64,000 nt of DNA from Sandaracinobacteroides sp041675905 (GTDB lineage: Bacteria; Pseudomonadota; Alphaproteobacteria; Sphingomonadales; Sphingomonadaceae): the NCBI GenBank assembly GCA_041675905.1, contig JBAYSX010000008.1:38061-102060 (forward strand), written 5' to 3'. Positions 1 through 8,918 of this stretch are shown in pieces. Made by a program: the position numbers and the translations under genes. Numbering within the stretch: the stretch's first letter is position 1; each line of letters starts with the position of its first letter. The notes under the pieces were generated by a model, which was not told where the DNA came from, searched no databases, and saw only the letters and a list, made by a program, of their open reading frames with translations.

Positions 1-681
1 GAGCAGATCAAAACCGGATTGCACACGGTGCTCGCTCCCTTCGTTACCCGTCAATCCCATGCCGGCGCCACGCGTCCGGATATGGTTGCCGCCGCCGCCC
101 AATCCTTGCTGGAAACGCCGGATATTGGCAGTGCTTCCGATGCGTTGGACGCGCTGGCGTCTTCGCTCGATTTGTCGTCCCTGGATGGCGAGGCGGACCG
201 GATCATTGTGGGCGCGGTGGAAAACCCGCAACTGTCCCGCAATGTGCGGGAAGGTTTGCTGCGTGCCTTCCTCGGCTTCCCTTTTTACGACATCGCGATC
301 CTGCCGCTGATGCCCGAAGAAAGTTCCGACAGTTTCCTGGAGCTGAGAGTGGACCGTATTTCTCCGCAGGACGCGCAAATGTTACGCACCGGTGGCATGC
401 GTGCGACACTCAAAGGATGGCAACTAAATAATTTTGCAGCATTTTTTAGCCGGGCGTATCGTGAAAACGACTATTTATGGGGCCGTCTGCATGCTGCCGA
501 GCGCTTCGCCGATATTGTGCTTTCCTCCGCTCGTGGCAGTGGCGCGACAGACATGGATGCAAGTGCCTGGAAGAAAAAGCTCTTTATGGCTATCCTCGAT
601 TCCGAACGGGCACATCTGAGCGAGATACAGCCCTTGATCGATGAACTTGTGGAACAGGTTAGCGGAGAGACGGATTCATAA
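1..681 (+). CDS. patatin-like protein, C-terminal part (DUF3376-like), 5'-truncated
   Basis: The reading frame is open from base 1, so only the last 226 codons of a longer gene are present; the TTG at 19 is not a credible start. The sequence resembles the C-terminal helical DUF3376 region that follows the patatin hydrolase domain in sphingomonad patatin-like proteins. The clearest match is the stretch around residues 145-165 with the FFSRAYRENDYLWGRL block, near-identical in my memory to that family. The catalytic Ser/Asp dyad would lie outside the window. It converges on and overlaps the pyruvate-kinase gene by 6 nt. Family membership is inferred from this one block, so confidence is moderate. 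Confidence 0.6.
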   Translation, partial: EQIKTGLHTVLAPFVTRQSHAGATRPDMVAAAAQSLLETPDIGSASDALDALASSLDLSSLDGEADRIIVGAVENPQLSRNVREGLLRAFLGFPFYDIAILPLMPEESSDSFLELRVDRISPQDAQMLRTGGMRATLKGWQLNNFAAFFSRAYRENDYLWGRLHAAERFADIVLSSARGSGATDMDASAWKKKLFMAILDSERAHLSEIQPLIDELVEQVSGETDS

Positions 682-2160
682 GCCCGTCGCCCAGCTTCGC
701 AGGGGGCGAAGTTTTGGCGTCTTCTTGGCGATATGCTCGCCCATGCGGCGGAGAAGCATGTCGAGCGATTCGATTGCTTCGAACAGATAGGGCCCCTTGT
801 TGAGCATGACGCATTCTGCCCGCACCGCCATTGCCGCATCCGTCATTTCGCCGCGAGAAGGGATGCCTTTCTTCAGATAATTTTCCAGTACCTGGGTTGC
901 CCAGATCACCGGAATTTGCGCGGCTTCACATAACCACAGGATTTCCTCCTGCATTTCCGCGAGGCGTGCGAAACCGATTTCGACTGCCAGATCGCCGCGT
1001 GCGATCATCACGGCCGTGGGCTGCTGTCCGGCGGCGCGTATCATCATGTCCGGCAGATTGCGTACGGCGCGCCCGGTTTCGATCTTCAATACCAGTCCGA
1101 GGGTGCGCCAGTCGTCCGGGCGTTCGCGGGCAAGCGCTTCCTGAAGCCGGATCACATCATCGGCATGTTGCACAAAGGAATATTGGACGCCATCGGCGTG
1201 GCGGGCAATGAAGCCGAGCGCCTCGCGATCCTCAAAGGTAAGGGCTGGCACACTGAATTCGGCGTCGGGAAAGTTGATGCCCTTTTCGGGCTTCAGCCTG
1301 TAGCCCTTTTTTGCGGGCCCGCCAACGACGCGGACCGCCACGCCCCACGGTTCACGCCGTTCGACATGGGTAAACAGCTCGCCATCGTCGATAAAAATGC
1401 GGTGGTCGATTTCGGACGCTGCCAGTGCTTCCGCCAGCGTACATTCCACTGCGGGCAGATTTTCTTCCACTTTCCCGATTTGCCCCGGCAGGACGATCGC
1501 CAGTTCATCCCCCGGCCTCAGGCGCCGGTTATCCACGGGCCGGATGTCACCGGTGCGGATCTTCGGTCCGGCGAGGTCCATCATCACCCGCATGCGCCGG
1601 CCGGTTTTCTCCGTTGCCTCCCCGACATGATCGATCATGCGGCCCCATATTTGTTCATCGTCATGGGCGCAGTTGATCCGTACCGCTTCGACGCCAAGCT
1701 CCGCCAGCCGCACCATAAAGCTGGCGTCGTCGGCAGCCTCGGATGGCAGCGTCACCATCAGATGCACGCCGCTTTCGTGCGAGCATTCGCCAAACAATGT
1801 GCGGGTGCGCGCGGCGATAAGCTCTTCGCCGGCGAAGAAATCGGGGCTCGGCGGTGGCAGCGGCGTTTCACCGCCGTCGAGGATGCGCAGCACATCGCGC
1901 ACCGCGTCCAGCGTCGGCATCACCCGCCCCTCGGCCCGGCCAAGCGAGGACAGCCCACGCTCCATCAACCGTCGCTGCAACTGGCGAATATCGTGTGTAC
2001 GGAAGCTGAGGTAGCGGGCGAAATTTTCCGCGCTGGAGGTAAAGTCCGGCTGCGCAATCCAGCCCTCCCAGCGGCTGGCAATTTGCCGACCGCTGATGTC
2101 CACCGCGTCCCGCAATTGCTCGACTTCCCGCTGCAGATCGGAAATGTCCCGGGCCGTCAT
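676..2160 (-). CDS. atypical pyruvate kinase with N-terminal extension and no C-terminal domain
   Basis: The 494-residue product has about 145 residues with no recognised domain, then a pyruvate-kinase barrel. Visible motifs are RINCAHD (family RxNFSH), MDLAGPKIRTG, the IDDGE of the B domain, KIET carrying the catalytic Lys and metal-binding Glu, ARGDLAVE with the Asp ligand, and ATQVLE. The usual LSGETA after the AEVSDVANA-like helix is replaced by MLNKGPY, and the chain ends about 30 residues later, so the allosteric C domain is missing. Expected reaction: phosphoenolpyruvate plus ADP to pyruvate plus ATP in the cytosol. The ATG at 2160 has AGGAAAGG upstream; the frame stays open to 2745 but there it runs opposite the VOC gene. 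Probably not the housekeeping isozyme. Confidence 0.82.
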   Translation of the reverse strand: MTARDISDLQREVEQLRDAVDISGRQIASRWEGWIAQPDFTSSAENFARYLSFRTHDIRQLQRRLMERGLSSLGRAEGRVMPTLDAVRDVLRILDGGETPLPPPSPDFFAGEELIAARTRTLFGECSHESGVHLMVTLPSEAADDASFMVRLAELGVEAVRINCAHDDEQIWGRMIDHVGEATEKTGRRMRVMMDLAGPKIRTGDIRPVDNRRLRPGDELAIVLPGQIGKVEENLPAVECTLAEALAASEIDHRIFIDDGELFTHVERREPWGVAVRVVGGPAKKGYRLKPEKGINFPDAEFSVPALTFEDREALGFIARHADGVQYSFVQHADDVIRLQEALARERPDDWRTLGLVLKIETGRAVRNLPDMMIRAAGQQPTAVMIARGDLAVEIGFARLAEMQEEILWLCEAAQIPVIWATQVLENYLKKGIPSRGEMTDAAMAVRAECVMLNKGPYLFEAIESLDMLLRRMGEHIAKKTPKLRPLRSWATGL

Positions 2161-2337
2161 GCTATCCGCCTTTCCTGCCTGTTGATCGTCCTGGCCATCA
2201 TGGCACAAATAGCAGGCCGGCGTCGCCCATTCCTGCCACTTGACCAACGCCCGCCGGTTTGATCGGTTGCGGAGTTGTCCTGGCCGGTTCATGATGCCGG
2301 GCAACGAATGGCCGATCCGACATCGGGGAGAAAATTT

Positions 2338-2727
2338 ATGCATGTGAACCGTCTCGACCATGTTAATATCCGGACGCCGGCGCTGGCTGAAACGGTGGCG
2401 TTTTATGAGTCGGTGCTTGGATTTCGTCGCGGCGCAGTAGCGGCCCCGGTCGACCAGAACCGGAATGCCTGGCTTTTCGACAAGGCGGGCAAGCCGCTGA
2501 TTCACGTCAGTATGCCGGATGAAAATGAGCCGGCGCGAAATGTGGGAAATACCAGCCGGCTGGATCATATTGCATTTGATTGTACCGGCGTCGATGAAAT
2601 TGCCGGGGTGCTCGGAAACCTCGGCGTGCCTTATGACTATCGCGATCTTTCCACGCATGGCTTTGTACAGTTTGTCGTACGCGATCCTAATGGAATAAGC
2701 GTGGAACTGAATTTCCGGACAAGCTGA
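2338..2727 (+). CDS. VOC family (glyoxalase/dioxygenase fold) protein
   Basis: A 129-residue single-domain vicinal-oxygen-chelate protein. The two beta-alpha-beta modules are visible, with candidate metal ligands His in RLDHVNIR (near residue 8), His in RLDHIAFD (near 74) and Glu in GISVELNF near the end, the H/H/E pattern of metal-dependent VOC enzymes. The ATG at 2338 is preceded by GGGGAGA at good spacing; an earlier in-frame start at 2275 lacks a binding site. It may be a lyase, isomerase or extradiol-type enzyme; no substrate can be assigned. It sits at the left edge of the catabolic cluster, head-on with the first NTF2-like gene, separated by a perfect hairpin. Confidence 0.82.
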   Translation: MHVNRLDHVNIRTPALAETVAFYESVLGFRRGAVAAPVDQNRNAWLFDKAGKPLIHVSMPDENEPARNVGNTSRLDHIAFDCTGVDEIAGVLGNLGVPYDYRDLSTHGFVQFVVRDPNGISVELNFRTS

Positions 2728-2730
2728 GAA

Positions 2731-2755
2731 TTGCCAGCCTGACACAGGCTGGCAA
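2731..2755. terminator. bidirectional hairpin terminator
   Basis: Perfect 11-bp inverted repeat (TTGCCAGCCTG, loop ACA, and its complement) in the 45-bp gap between the convergent VOC and NTF2-like genes. There is no long U tract, but the position fits a shared terminator. Confidence 0.75.
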
Positions 2756-2772
2756 CCATAAAGACTGGCCAG

Positions 2773-3234
2773 TCAGGCCCGCTCGTGCAGTTGGGCCACA
2801 TCCTCGCCAAGCGGGATCAGCGCATCTTCGTCGAACCGGGTGATTTTCCAGCCGGCAGCGGTGCGGACATAATCGATATCGTAGCAGCAATAGACGAGGA
2901 CCTGCTGATCCTTCGCGCCAATTGCACGGGCAAAGACATAGCCTCGCGCCATCGCTGTATTCTCTTCGAGTTTCCGAATCTGAAAATTCGTTACATGATG
3001 ACAATGGTGGCGGGTATCGGCGAAGACACCGGTAAAGAATTTGCGGATCGCGTCATGACCCTGGCATGTATCAAGGCCGAGGTCGCTGACATCAAAAATG
3101 GCATCCGGCGTAAAACAATCAACCAGGCTGTCCAGGTCGGACATGGAATCTACGGCTGCATAATATTGCAGAAGAACGTTTTCCAGAGCGGCGCGGTCTT
3201 CGATGATTTGTACGCGTTGTTCCAGTGTGCTCAT
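2773..3234 (-). CDS. NTF2/SnoaL-like protein, paralog 1
   Basis: A 153-residue cone-shaped-barrel protein of the NTF2-like superfamily (SnoaL_4 type, which includes dehydratases such as scytalone dehydratase and the LinA dehydrochlorinase). The Asp in AAVDSMSD (near 29) and a His in RHHCHH (near 78) match the Asp/His dyad those lyases use. The ATG at 3234 has GGGAG 8 nt upstream; a longer frame to 3297 has no such signal. It is clearly paralogous to the gene at 6576: both carry VDS-S-D-D, VDCFT-DA and the same His cluster. Role inferred only as dehydratase, cyclase or isomerase in the surrounding cluster. Confidence 0.8.
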   Translation of the reverse strand: MSTLEQRVQIIEDRAALENVLLQYYAAVDSMSDLDSLVDCFTPDAIFDVSDLGLDTCQGHDAIRKFFTGVFADTRHHCHHVTNFQIRKLEENTAMARGYVFARAIGAKDQQVLVYCCYDIDYVRTAAGWKITRFDEDALIPLGEDVAQLHERA

Positions 3235-3415
3235 ATTTTTATCTCCCATTCTGTATAGACTCATATTACCGGCGTCGGTCAGAGCTTCCAGAAGCATATG
3301 ATTAGGTCGCGATAGCCGACTCGTCCAGTAACAGGATGTACAGGGACTCCAACTTCATGCCCATTGGGAGTAGGATGTGGTGCACGGCATCACCGGGCAG
3401 AGAAGGAGATCGGCC

Positions 3416-3883
3416 ATGTCCAGCTTCGACCAGGACCGGGTTATATCGATCCTGAACAATATCCTCGAACAGGAACTGGCGGGTGTGGTGCGATATACCC
3501 ATTATTCGTTCCTGATTTTCGGTTTCGGGCGTATTCCGATCGTCTCATGGTTGCGCGATCAGGCGAATGAATCCCTGAATCATGCACAACAAGCTGGTGA
3601 ATTGATTACGCATTTCGGTTGTTATCCATCACTTGAAATCGGACCTTTGCTGGATAGCCACAAGTTCGACATCGCCACGATCTTGCGGGAATCGGCGGAA
3701 ACGGAAGCAAAAGCGCTTGCCTGTTATCGCGAATTGCTGGCGGAGGTCGAAGGCAAATCCGTGATGCTGGAAGAGTATGCGCGACAGATGATTTTGACCG
3801 AGGAACTGCACGCGGGAGAGGTCGACAAGATGTTGCGGAAAAGCGGCCACCTTCAGGAAGCCGCTCCTTCGTCGGGCCGCTGA
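3416..3883 (+). CDS. bacterioferritin-like protein
   Basis: A 155-residue four-helix ferritin-like protein. Di-iron ligands are suggested by Glu in LEQELAG (near 19), the ESLNH segment (near 47-51), Glu in the third helix (ESAETEAKAL) and the EELH segment in the fourth helix (near 133). The length matches bacterioferritins. Expected role: oxidation of Fe(II) and storage of ferric mineral in a 24-mer. I cannot place the haem-ligand Met of classical Bfr with certainty. The ATG at 3416 follows AAGGAG. It is divergent from the NTF2-like gene and convergent with a TonB receptor, so it may serve general iron storage rather than the catabolic cluster. Confidence 0.85.
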   Translation: MSSFDQDRVISILNNILEQELAGVVRYTHYSFLIFGFGRIPIVSWLRDQANESLNHAQQAGELITHFGCYPSLEIGPLLDSHKFDIATILRESAETEAKALACYRELLAEVEGKSVMLEEYARQMILTEELHAGEVDKMLRKSGHLQEAAPSSGR

Positions 3884-3885
3884 AT

Positions 3886-3912
3886 CCCGGGGTTTCTTCA
3901 AGAAACCCCGGG
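3886..3912. terminator. bidirectional hairpin terminator
   Basis: Perfect inverted repeat, CCCGGGGTTTCTT paired to its complement around one base (effectively an 11-bp stem with a 5-nt loop), between the convergent bacterioferritin and TonB-receptor genes. No marked U tract. Confidence 0.8.
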
Positions 3913-3921
3913 TAAAGGAAA

Positions 3922-6195
3922 TTACCAGTTTACGCGGAACGACAAGCCATATTCGCGTGGCGCTTTGTAAGAAACCTGCGAGAATAAACCAGTGTTCCAT
4001 GTCGCGGCTTCTACATAGCGATTGTCGAACAGATTATTGACCCACAATTCTACAGACCAGTTTTCATTCGCCGGTGTCCAGCCAACATTGGCGCGGACAA
4101 TATGGGTCGGCTGGATGTGCACGATTGGCGGATTGGTCAGGCCCTGCAGGAATTTGGAAGCGGTATAGGAATAGTTCGCCCCCATATTCGCCGTGCCGCC
4201 GATCAGGTCGAACCGATAATCCGCCCCCGCCGTGGCGGCCCATTTCGGCGAGTTCTGAAGACGACGGCCCGCGAGGTCATCGAAACCGCCGGTCAGAGGG
4301 TTAAAGAACAGGAAGTCATCATAGGTTGCATCAAGATAGGCTGCCGTCCCTGTGAGGGTCAGGCCATCTATGGGCAGGGCCGTTACCTCCAGTTCCGCGC
4401 CTTTGATCGTGGATTTGGCCGCGTTGAAGATGGAGGTGCCGATCTGCGTCGGCCCTTCACCTTCCACGATATAGTTCTGGGAAACCTGCATATCCTTGTA
4501 TTTCGTATAGAATACAGACAGGTTGGTACGCAGGCGCCGGTCGAGCAGATCCGCTTTCACACCCGCTTCAAATGTGTCGACGGTTTCCGGCCCGAATGGC
4601 CCGATATCCTGTGGTTGGGAGATACGGCCGACAAAACCGCCCGATTTGAAGCCACGGGCATAATAACCATAGAGAAGAATGTCATTCGCAACCTGATAGT
4701 CCAGCCCGAGTTTCCAGCCGAATTTATCCCATGATTTTTTGCCCGTTACATCGAAGCCGCCAATTGAGGGCGATCCAAAGAACTGGGCAGGGCCATCAGG
4801 GTTGAGGAAATTCTCGATACCGGCATCCATTTCTGTCTTTTCATGCGTATAGCGAATGCCGGCCTGGAAACGCAGGCGATCCGTCAGATCGATAAAGGTC
4901 TGGGCGAAAAGCGAACCGGACCAGTTATCCTGCTCCTGCATATTAAACTGGCTGAAGCCTGGCGCGGCGAACTCGAGGATGAGACTGGAGAAATGATCGT
5001 AATGTGTCTTTAGATAAAAGCCGCCCACCAACAGGTTGATCGCATCCGTGATATCGACAGAGGTGCGGAGCTCCTGACTGAGTTGCCAGCCTTTCGTGTG
5101 CCGGTAGGTATCCAGAGCGAAGGCAGGATTGGCCGTTGCGTCATTATCGGTATATTCGGTGAGATTGAATTCCTTATACCCTGTGATCGCGGTTACATCG
5201 CCAATTCCGCTATTTTGCCAGTTGATCGTCAGCGTACCACGATAGGTATTCATGTCGCTGATATCTGGCACGGAACTGTTGGCCGAAAAATATTTCTTCG
5301 GTGCCTTGCAGGGCTGCGTCGTAGACACGCACGGGCTTTGATACATCGGCAGTTTTTGACCCGGATGCATTGTTCCCGGCGGATCGTAAACGAGATCGCC
5401 CGGCACCGAACCGCTGACAACAACCGGCGAGCCATTACGGGCGCGGCCATATTCACCGGACAGGGTAATATCGAGATCTGCTGTGGGCGTATATCTCAAA
5501 TAGCCGCGCAGCGCCGTGACATTCCGGCTGCCCATGTCGCTGCCATCCATAATATTTGTATAAAAACCATCACGGCCGGTGTGCATCACTGCAATTTTAC
5601 CGGCAAGCAGCTCATCGACCAGCGGAATGTCCACGGCGGCCTTGATATCGATCCGGTCGTAATTGCCGAACGTGACTTCCGCCTTGCCGCCAAATTCGCC
5701 CGTAGGTTGTGCAGTGGTAACCTGCACGACGCCGCCGGTGGTGTTTGCACCGAATAGCGTGCCCTGGGGACCACGCAAAATCTCAATACGGTCAACATCG
5801 AAAAGATCGAGGAGCGCACCCATCGAGAAATATTGCGGGACTCCATCCTGTACGATTGAAACGGTATTGCCCGCGAACGGGTCCGGTTCGATTACGCCAA
5901 TCCCGCGGATCGTGAAAACAGCGCTGTTCGGGGTATTGGTGAAGGTATTGATCTGGATATTGGGAACGTGCCCCTGCAGCCCCTGAAGTGTTGTCGCATG
6001 CAGGTTGTCGACCATTTCCCCTGTAACGGCGGATACAGAGATCGGAACACTTTGCAGGCTTTCGGCGCGCTTTTGCGCTGTCACCACGATGTCCTGAAGG
6101 CCGCCTGCCGCCGGCGCGTCCTGCGCAAGAGCGGGAAAGGACGTGATCGCTACAAGCGAAATGGCCGTGCAGCGCAAAAAAATAGCAGGTTTCAT
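3922..6195 (-). CDS. TonB-dependent receptor, paralog A of the catabolic cluster
   Basis: A 757-residue outer-membrane receptor: signal peptide ending at PALAQD (near 23), a TonB-box-like segment DIVVTAQKR, a plug with VFTIRGIG and EILRGPQGTLFGANTTGG, and a 22-strand barrel whose last strand ends in aromatic LSFRVNW. It should import a bulky ligand using TonB-ExbBD energy. The ATG at 6195 is preceded by GGGAG; 84 upstream in-frame codons do not look secreted. It closely resembles the receptor at 12741 over nearly its full length, including a Cys pair spaced by about 7 residues near 330. Divergent from the NTF2-like gene at 6576. The ligand is unknown, presumably the cluster's substrate. Confidence 0.93.
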   Translation of the reverse strand: MKPAIFLRCTAISLVAITSFPALAQDAPAAGGLQDIVVTAQKRAESLQSVPISVSAVTGEMVDNLHATTLQGLQGHVPNIQINTFTNTPNSAVFTIRGIGVIEPDPFAGNTVSIVQDGVPQYFSMGALLDLFDVDRIEILRGPQGTLFGANTTGGVVQVTTAQPTGEFGGKAEVTFGNYDRIDIKAAVDIPLVDELLAGKIAVMHTGRDGFYTNIMDGSDMGSRNVTALRGYLRYTPTADLDITLSGEYGRARNGSPVVVSGSVPGDLVYDPPGTMHPGQKLPMYQSPCVSTTQPCKAPKKYFSANSSVPDISDMNTYRGTLTINWQNSGIGDVTAITGYKEFNLTEYTDNDATANPAFALDTYRHTKGWQLSQELRTSVDITDAINLLVGGFYLKTHYDHFSSLILEFAAPGFSQFNMQEQDNWSGSLFAQTFIDLTDRLRFQAGIRYTHEKTEMDAGIENFLNPDGPAQFFGSPSIGGFDVTGKKSWDKFGWKLGLDYQVANDILLYGYYARGFKSGGFVGRISQPQDIGPFGPETVDTFEAGVKADLLDRRLRTNLSVFYTKYKDMQVSQNYIVEGEGPTQIGTSIFNAAKSTIKGAELEVTALPIDGLTLTGTAAYLDATYDDFLFFNPLTGGFDDLAGRRLQNSPKWAATAGADYRFDLIGGTANMGANYSYTASKFLQGLTNPPIVHIQPTHIVRANVGWTPANENWSVELWVNNLFDNRYVEAATWNTGLFSQVSYKAPREYGLSFRVNW

Positions 6196-6575
6196 GGCGT
6201 TTATCTCCCTAAAATATATGTATTTTTTACTTGGTTGATGCCGCGTTTGGACACGTTCGCAAGTTTGCGCTGCCCGACATGGTTTTACAAATGGAATATC
6301 GATGAAATCCTGCGCATGTGACCTTGCAGGCTGGCCCTGTGGTTTTGATGCATCGGTGGTTTGTCCCGTCCCGCGCCGGTCATCGCGATGCGCGCTGCCG
6401 GATTTTTCCTCACCCTTCCGCTTCGGACTACCATGGCGTTTTTCCATTTACAACGTTGTTGTATAAAAATTTGGAGTTTATGGATGCTTCTGTGGCGATG
6501 GGAGTCTCACGGAAAAGTCGACATGGGCGGGGTCCGGTCAGTCGCGCCACTGAAACATCAGGAGGAGGTATATAA
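6196..6575. other. 380-bp divergent intergenic region
   Basis: No gene is visible between the divergent receptor and NTF2-like genes. The region holds the Shine-Dalgarno of each gene at its ends, an AT-rich stretch near 6213-6232 suited to a leftward -10 region, and another near 6441-6475 suited to the rightward promoter. No clear -35/-10 pair with standard spacing stands out. Confidence 0.6.
6450..6459. promoter_or_regulatory. 10-bp palindrome, candidate operator
   Basis: ACAACGTTGT is a perfect palindrome immediately before TATAAAAA at 6462, ahead of the NTF2-like/TetR/dehydrogenase run. It could be a regulator site, but it is short and could occur by chance. Confidence 0.35.
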
Positions 6576-7025
6576 ATGGCGAGAATTTCGGTGCCGCTGG
6601 AGGAAAAAAATGCGCTGGAAGAAGCGCTGATCAACTATTGCACGATGGTGGATTCGCTATCGGATATCGATGGAATCGTTGACTGCTTCACGGAAGATGC
6701 CCTGCTGGATCTTTCTGGCCTGAAGCTGGATGTCTATCGGGGTGCAGATCGTATCCGCGAATTTTATACGCGGGTGTTCAAGGACATGAGTCATCATATG
6801 CATATGATGACCAACTTCCGGGTAACGGCCTATGATGGTGCGACGGCCAGCGTCTATGCCTATGTTGCCGGTATGGGACGGTCGCAGGCCGGCATCGATG
6901 TACTGGTTTATGTTTATTATGATCTGGATTTGAGGAAGTGTGCCGATGGCATATGGCGGTTCAGCCGGTTTTACGAAGCGCCGCAATTGCCTATGCCTTC
7001 ATCTGTAACTGAAGTTCACGGGTAA
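6576..7025 (+). CDS. NTF2/SnoaL-like protein, paralog 2
   Basis: A 149-residue NTF2-like protein with the same layout as the gene ending at 2773: Asp in TMVDSLSD (near 27), VDCFTEDA, and the SHHMHMM His cluster (near 70-74), matching the Asp/His dyad of SnoaL_4 lyases. The ATG at 6576 is preceded by a very strong GGAGGAGG, suggesting high expression. It heads a rightward run towards the TetR and dehydrogenase genes, separated from tetR by a hairpin. Likely a dehydratase, cyclase or isomerase; the substrate is unknown. Confidence 0.82.
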   Translation: MARISVPLEEKNALEEALINYCTMVDSLSDIDGIVDCFTEDALLDLSGLKLDVYRGADRIREFYTRVFKDMSHHMHMMTNFRVTAYDGATASVYAYVAGMGRSQAGIDVLVYVYYDLDLRKCADGIWRFSRFYEAPQLPMPSSVTEVHG

Positions 7026-7033
7026 AATTTGCG

Positions 7034-7061
7034 ATACTCGGGGCCGAAGGGTCCGGAGTAT
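7034..7061 (+). terminator. imperfect hairpin, possible terminator or attenuator
   Basis: ATACTC pairs with GAGTAT and GGGCC pairs with GGTCC inside, with one G-G mismatch. It lies 9 nt after the NTF2-like stop codon. No U tract follows, so partial read-through into tetR is possible. Confidence 0.45.
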
Positions 7062-7135
7062 TCACATGAGATACGGCTGCGAGTAATCAATCGGCCATAT
7101 CATTATTGGCATATTCTTTTTCAGGGAGTTGGTGA

Positions 7136-7750
7136 TTGCCGAGGAAGGTGGATCACAATGAGCGGCGTGCGGCTATCGCTAACGTTGTGGAGAAGCTGGT
7201 ATTCGAGCGCGGCATTGAAGCGCTAACAATTCGGGATGTCGCAAAAGAACTCGGATACAGCACCACGATCGTTTCACACTATTTCAGTAGTAAACTGGAA
7301 ATGCTCCTTTTTACGCATCAGACTTCCAGAAGTCGCGCGGAGAAGACTCTGCGGGAAGCGATCGACGAGGAAACCGATCTGCTGGAGTGTCTGGAAGTGC
7401 TTCTGCCCATCAGCAAGGAGCGCTGGCGGGACTGGCATACGTGGTTTGCGTTCTGGGGCATGGCGCCGGAAGACCCATCGGTCAGCGATGAGTGGCGAAC
7501 CGGCACATCCGAAGCGAACATGCTGTTCGCCAGACTCGTGCAGCGCGCCCAGGCGAAGGGCCAGATTTCCATGGATGTGGACGCCCGGGCGGCTGCAACG
7601 GAAATACAGATTTATATAAACGGGATAGCGTCGCTGGTCGCACAGGATAGAAAATCCTGGCCCGCAGATCGTCAAAAGGATTTGTTGCGACATCTGCTTT
7701 CGGCTCGATTGCTGGCGGCTGCACCGCCCGCCTGTCCCGTTTCAGGGTAG
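7136..7750 (+). CDS. TetR/AcrR family transcriptional regulator
   Basis: A 204-residue regulator. The N-terminal helix-turn-helix is typical: RRAAIANVV, FERGIEALTIRDVAKELGYSTTIVSHYFSSKLEML (residues about 11-60), followed by a variable helical ligand domain. The start is a TTG at 7136, chosen because GGGAG lies 8 nt upstream and PRKVDHNERR is a normal TetR N terminus. Its place inside the catabolic cluster suggests local control, with the cluster substrate or an intermediate as ligand. The 20-bp inverted repeat at 8919 is the best operator candidate I see. Ligand and sign of control cannot be read from sequence. Confidence 0.88.
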   Translation: MPRKVDHNERRAAIANVVEKLVFERGIEALTIRDVAKELGYSTTIVSHYFSSKLEMLLFTHQTSRSRAEKTLREAIDEETDLLECLEVLLPISKERWRDWHTWFAFWGMAPEDPSVSDEWRTGTSEANMLFARLVQRAQAKGQISMDVDARAAATEIQIYINGIASLVAQDRKSWPADRQKDLLRHLLSARLLAAAPPACPVSG

Positions 7751-7813
7751 CCTGCTTTCCCAAAAAGGTTATTCTGTCGCAGTCCTGATGGCTTTTGGAA
7801 AGGATGCATATCC

Positions 7814-8890
7814 ATGTCCGGGAAGATGAAAGCGGCGATATTCGTTGAAAAGAACAGAATCGTGCTGGATGAAAAGCCGATACCGGATGTGGGGCCGCTC
7901 GATGCGCTGATGCGCATCACCACCACCACGATCTGTGGCACCGATATTCATATTCTGAAAGGCGAATACCCGGTCGAAAAAGGGCTGACGATTGGACATG
8001 AACCGGTCGGCGTGATCGAGAAACTCGGTTCCGCGGTGGGGGGTTATGAAGAGGGCCAGCGGGTAATTGCAGGGGCCATCACGCCTTCCGGTCACAGCTA
8101 TGCCTGCCTGTGCGGCTGCGCATCACAAGACGGGCCGGGCACGAAACATGGCTTCAAGGCGATGGGCGGCTGGAAATTCGGCAACACCATCGACGGCTGC
8201 CAGGCGGAATATGTGCTGGTGAAGGACGCGATGGCCAATCTCAGCCCGGTGCCCGCGCACCTCAGCGACGAGGAAGTGCTGATGTGCCCGGACATCATGT
8301 CGACGGGTTTTTCCGGAGCCGAACGCGGCGGCGTCAGGATCGGCGATATGGTCGCGGTGTTTGCCCTCGGCCCGATCGGCTTGTGCGCGGTGGCCGGCGC
8401 GAAACTGATGGGCGCGACTACGATCATCGGCGTCGATACGGTGCCCGAACGCATGGCGGTCGCCAAACAACTGGGGGCCGATCATGTGGTTGATTTCAAG
8501 GCCGGCGATCCGGTCGAACAGATCATGGCGCTGACTGATGGCCGGGGCGTGGATGTGGCCATCGAGGCCCTTGGCACGCAGGGCACATTCGAATCCAGCC
8601 TGCGTGTGTTGCGGCCGGGCGGCACGCTGTCGAGCCTCGGTGTATATTCCAGCGATCTGAAAATCCCGCTCGGCGCTTTTGCAGCGGGCCTGGGAGACAC
8701 GCGCATCGTCACCACCCTCTGCCCCGGCGGCAAGGAGCGCATGCGGCGACTGATGGAAGTCTGCGGCTCCGGACGACTGGACCTGAAACCACTGGTGACG
8801 CATCGGTTCAAGCTGGACGATATCGAGGAGGCCTACGATCTTTTCGGCAACCAGCGCGACGGGGTGCTGAAGGTGGCGATTACGCCCTGA
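7814..8890 (+). CDS. zinc-dependent secondary-alcohol dehydrogenase (TBADH-like)
   Basis: A 358-residue medium-chain dehydrogenase resembling the Thermoanaerobacter/Clostridium secondary-alcohol dehydrogenases: catalytic-zinc ligands Cys41 (CGTD), His62 (GHE) and Asp160 (PDIMSTG), the AGWKF-like segment GGWKFGN, and CPGGKERM. A GPIGL nucleotide loop is followed by GVDTVPER, where an Asp sits at the end of the second Rossmann strand. The NADPH-specific relatives carry Gly-Ser-Arg there, so I infer preference for NAD. The structural-zinc Cys cluster of horse-liver type is not evident. It would interconvert a secondary alcohol and a ketone, plausible for an intermediate of this cluster. AAAGGA precedes the ATG. 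Confidence 0.88.
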   Translation: MSGKMKAAIFVEKNRIVLDEKPIPDVGPLDALMRITTTTICGTDIHILKGEYPVEKGLTIGHEPVGVIEKLGSAVGGYEEGQRVIAGAITPSGHSYACLCGCASQDGPGTKHGFKAMGGWKFGNTIDGCQAEYVLVKDAMANLSPVPAHLSDEEVLMCPDIMSTGFSGAERGGVRIGDMVAVFALGPIGLCAVAGAKLMGATTIIGVDTVPERMAVAKQLGADHVVDFKAGDPVEQIMALTDGRGVDVAIEALGTQGTFESSLRVLRPGGTLSSLGVYSSDLKIPLGAFAAGLGDTRIVTTLCPGGKERMRRLMEVCGSGRLDLKPLVTHRFKLDDIEEAYDLFGNQRDGVLKVAITP

Positions 8891-8918
8891 TTGCAGCCAC
8901 ACACCCTGAAGGCTGTTT

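Noticed and set aside
1165..2262. 365-codon open frame on the plus strand opposite the pyruvate kinase
   Set aside because: Its product is His/Arg/Pro-rich with no domain, as expected for an antisense shadow of a high-GC gene; the opposite strand encodes clear kinase motifs.
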